Of a stretch of 14,415 nucleotides of DNA, positions 12,627-14,415 are shown piece by piece. Source of the stretch: Gammaproteobacteria bacterium RIFCSPLOWO2_02_FULL_56_15 (lineage in GTDB: Bacteria; Pseudomonadota; Gammaproteobacteria; Eutrophobiales; Eutrophobiaceae); NCBI GenBank assembly GCA_001801825.1, contig MGYR01000167.1, positions 1 to 14,415 on the forward strand, read 5' to 3'. The notes below the pieces were generated by a model that saw only the letters and a program-made list of their open reading frames with translations, had not been told where the DNA came from and did no database searches. The position numbers were made by a program, and so were the translations under genes. Within the stretch, counting starts at the first letter, position 1, and each line of letters opens with the position of its first letter.

Positions 12627-12680
12627 CACGATGCCGGAGCAAAGCTGGGAAGATCCCGGCGCCGAGTCCCACTGAAATGA

Positions 12681-13580
12681 TCAGGACTTTTTGCGGGCCC
12701 GCGGATGGGCCTGGTCGTAGACCTTCGCCAGATGCTGAAAATCCAGATGGGTATACACTTGTGTCGTGCTGATATCGGCATGTCCCAGAAGCTCCTGGAC
12801 GGCGCGCAGGTCACCGCTGGATTCGAGGAGATGGGTGGCGAAGGAATGGCGCAGCATATGCGGATGGATGTGGGTGGGCAGGCCCTGTTTCAGTCCCCAT
12901 TCCGCCAGACGTTTCTGGATGGCGCGGTGACCCAGCCGCCCACCACGCCGGCTCACAAAAAGCGCCGGTTCCTGTCCCCCGGCGCCAAGGAGTTCCACCC
13001 TGATCCTGAGCCAGTCCTGCAGGGCCCGGATGGCGTGGCGTCCCACGGGAATTTTTCTGGTTTTCCTGCCCTTGCCCGTAACGGTCACCATGGCATCCTG
13101 GAAATCGATACTGTCCAGGTCGAGATCTGTGAGTTCAGCCAGGCGCAGTCCGGAGGAGTAAAACAACTCCAGGATCGCCCGGTCTCTTACTACGAGCGGT
13201 TGTTCCCCGGCAATCTGCACCAACCGGGCGGTCTGATCGGCATCGAGAGTCGCCGGGAGTTTCCTGGGGGCGCGGGGCGCCAGCACACCGACTGCCGGGT
13301 TGCGCCTGACCAGGCCGTTTTTCATGAGGAAGCGATAAAAAGAGCGTATCGCTGAGAGACAACGTTGCAGGCTACGCCCATTCACCCCCTGGCGATGACG
13401 CCTGGCGGTGAAATTACTGAGCATCCGCCCATCCAACTCCTGCCACGAAGCTATGCCCTCCTGATCGCAGTAAGCATGCAAAGCGCCCAAATCATGTGCA
13501 TAGGCCTCGCGCGTATGCGGGGAAAGATGCTGCAGGCTGCCCAGATAATCCTTCAGCTTGTCTTCCGCCCCGGGGATCAC
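12681..13580 (-). CDS. xerC: Tyrosine recombinase XerC
   Basis: XerC works with XerD and FtsK at dif to resolve chromosome dimers. It has 299 residues (E. coli 298). The N-terminal SAM-like DNA-binding domain (SPHTREAYAHDLGALHAYC, SLQRCLSAIRSFYRFLMKNGLVRRNPA) precedes the catalytic domain. All catalytic residues are visible: Arg146 (SSGLRLAEL), Lys170 (TGKGRKTRKIPV), His241 and Arg244 (HMLRHSFATH), His267 (LLGHADISTTQ) and the nucleophile Tyr276 (VYTH). It starts at GTG 13580, overlapping the DUF484 stop as GTGA, so translation is probably coupled. The dapF-DUF484-xerC order is that of E. coli and Pseudomonas, which identifies it as XerC rather than XerD or an integron or phage integrase. Confidence 0.96.
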   Translation of the reverse strand: MIPGAEDKLKDYLGSLQHLSPHTREAYAHDLGALHAYCDQEGIASWQELDGRMLSNFTARRHRQGVNGRSLQRCLSAIRSFYRFLMKNGLVRRNPAVGVLAPRAPRKLPATLDADQTARLVQIAGEQPLVVRDRAILELFYSSGLRLAELTDLDLDSIDFQDAMVTVTGKGRKTRKIPVGRHAIRALQDWLRIRVELLGAGGQEPALFVSRRGGRLGHRAIQKRLAEWGLKQGLPTHIHPHMLRHSFATHLLESSGDLRAVQELLGHADISTTQVYTHLDFQHLAKVYDQAHPRARKKS

Positions 13581-14281
13581 TTATTCGAAATCCAGGGCTT
13601 GATGATAAAACTCAGTACCTCACCCAGGTTGGCGAGCAGCTCCACACCCATACTTTCCTGGAATTTCTCCGGGTCCCGGCTACCGATGACCAGCACTCCT
13701 CCCCAGTCCCTGCCATGCAGGGGTACGATGACTGCCGAGGAGATGACATCGCCCTCTTCCCCGAACAGAAAGGCCTGCTGTTGCCGTTTTAGACGTCCAC
13801 TGATGGGTGATCGCTTTTCTATGATGGCGCGGAATAACTCTTTCTCCCGGATCTCCTTGCCGGCGAATTCCGCGCCGGGGAAAGTATCGATGAAGGCCGG
13901 GTTGGCAAAGAGTTTTACGATCACGCGGTCCGCCCGGAAATTGCGGCGCAGATTATCATACAGGGTGGCGAAAATATCCCTGGGATCGGTGGCATCCATC
14001 AGGGTGAGCGCCAGTTGATGAAGCCGTTTAGCCAGTTCCTCGTTCTGCCTGGCGATCTCGATCAACTCGTGCATGCGTTTCCGCAGCTGCTCGTTTTGCT
14101 CACGCAGCACCGACACCTGCTTTACCACCAGGGACACCGCCTTGCCACTGGGGTGGGGGACCTCGATCTCTACCAGCAACTCCGGGAAATCGTTAAAAAA
14201 TCCTGGGTGAGTACTGAGGTACTCAGCCACATCCCGGGCCGCGCTCGTGTTCGCTCCCTGTCTCTTTGTCGGTGCCGTCAT
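13577..14281 (-). CDS. DUF484 family protein (GAF-like)
   Basis: A 234-residue soluble protein of the DUF484 family, conserved between dapF and xerC in gammaproteobacteria and without an established function that I know of. The N-terminal part VAEYLSTHPGFFNDFPELLVEIEVPHPSGKAVSLVVKQVSVLREQNEQLRKRM (residues about 18-70) is the family's signature, running into a predicted coiled coil. The C-terminal half (IFATLYDNLRRNFRADRVIVKLFA to GVLVIGSRDPEKFQESMGVELLANLGEVLSFII) has the look of a GAF-type sensor fold ending in a dimer helix. The ATG overlaps the dapF stop (ATGA), and its own stop overlaps xerC (GTGA). No ligand can be inferred. Confidence 0.92.
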   Translation of the reverse strand: MTAPTKRQGANTSAARDVAEYLSTHPGFFNDFPELLVEIEVPHPSGKAVSLVVKQVSVLREQNEQLRKRMHELIEIARQNEELAKRLHQLALTLMDATDPRDIFATLYDNLRRNFRADRVIVKLFANPAFIDTFPGAEFAGKEIREKELFRAIIEKRSPISGRLKRQQQAFLFGEEGDVISSAVIVPLHGRDWGGVLVIGSRDPEKFQESMGVELLANLGEVLSFIIKPWISNK

Positions 14282-14415
14282 AATTCGATTTGCCCCTTGT
14301 AAACAGTGGTGGCCGGACCCGTCATCCAGACAGGCTGACCTTCACCTTGCCAGCTTACCACCAGTTGGCCGCCTTGCAAGCCGATCTCCACCTCGCTGGC
14401 AAGCCCCTGGTACAG
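14278..14415 (-). CDS. dapF: Diaminopimelate epimerase (3' end, runs off the window)
   Basis: Only the last 45 codons and the stop are present. The residues EVEIGLQGGQLVVSW, then GEGQPVWMTGPATTVYKGQIEL, match the C terminus of DapF, where VWMTGPA is the conserved final motif. DapF converts LL- to meso-diaminopimelate for lysine and peptidoglycan. The catalytic cysteines and the start lie outside the window. It overlaps the DUF484 gene by 4 nt (ATGA), the typical dapF-DUF484-xerC arrangement. Confidence 0.93.
   Translation of the reverse strand: MYQGLASEVEIGLQGGQLVVSWQGEGQPVWMTGPATTVYKGQIEL

Noticed and set aside
12591..12629. Longer hslV from GTG 12629
   Set aside because: It lies upstream of the GAGGAG site and overlaps a possible -10; it would give a 19-residue propeptide before the catalytic Thr.
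12591..12680. Sigma-32 heat-shock promoter before hslV
   Set aside because: No CTTGAA-like -35 with a CCCCAT-like -10 at proper spacing; only a lone TACAAT is visible.

Overview
The window reads as chromosomal core DNA from a ubiquinone-making gammaproteobacterium outside the enterics. This rests on protein content and gene order: the E. coli yibN-(grxC)-secB-gpsA // gpmI-envC-yibQ layout, the Pseudomonas-like placement of ctpA between envC and the yibQ-type deacetylase, a dapF-DUF484-xerC block, hslVU, and a DUF971-ubiE-ubiJ-ubiB block. I cannot name a genus from sequence alone.

Layout. Positions 1-1606 (minus): a membrane-anchored rhodanese, secB and the 5' part of gpsA. Positions 1607-1766: divergent promoter region. 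Positions 1767-6941 (plus): gpmI, envC, ctpA and a divergent polysaccharide deacetylase, i.e. a glycolytic enzyme followed by three envelope or peptidoglycan-associated proteins. Positions 6995-14415 (minus, transcribed right to left): dapF (3' end), DUF484, xerC, hslV, hslU, a DUF971 protein, ubiE, ubiJ and ubiB. Many junctions overlap (ATGA, GTGA, TGATG, an 8-nt overlap), which points to co-transcription. The two arms converge at 6942-6994. All full-length genes look intact.

The unusual part lies in the intergenic DNA. Two short non-coding insertions (472-601 and 10483-10699) look like copies of one MITE family. Each has GGAA-starting terminal inverted repeats, a perfect 4-bp direct repeat fitting YTAR (the target preference I recall for IS5), and inside it two inward-facing hairpin modules of the form GTCAT...ATCCA. 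Both sit exactly at the stop codon of the upstream gene (secB TAA; hslU TAG). The YTAR target contains TAR, so duplicating it regenerates the stop codon and leaves the host protein unchanged. The larger copy also carries a 30-codon open frame behind a perfect AGGAGG ribosome binding site.

Other points: a decayed thioredoxin-like 3' fragment lies antisense between envC and ctpA; grxC is missing from between the rhodanese and secB genes; gpsA, ubiJ and hslV most likely start at TTG. I see no rRNA, tRNA, CRISPR array, prophage or transposase gene.
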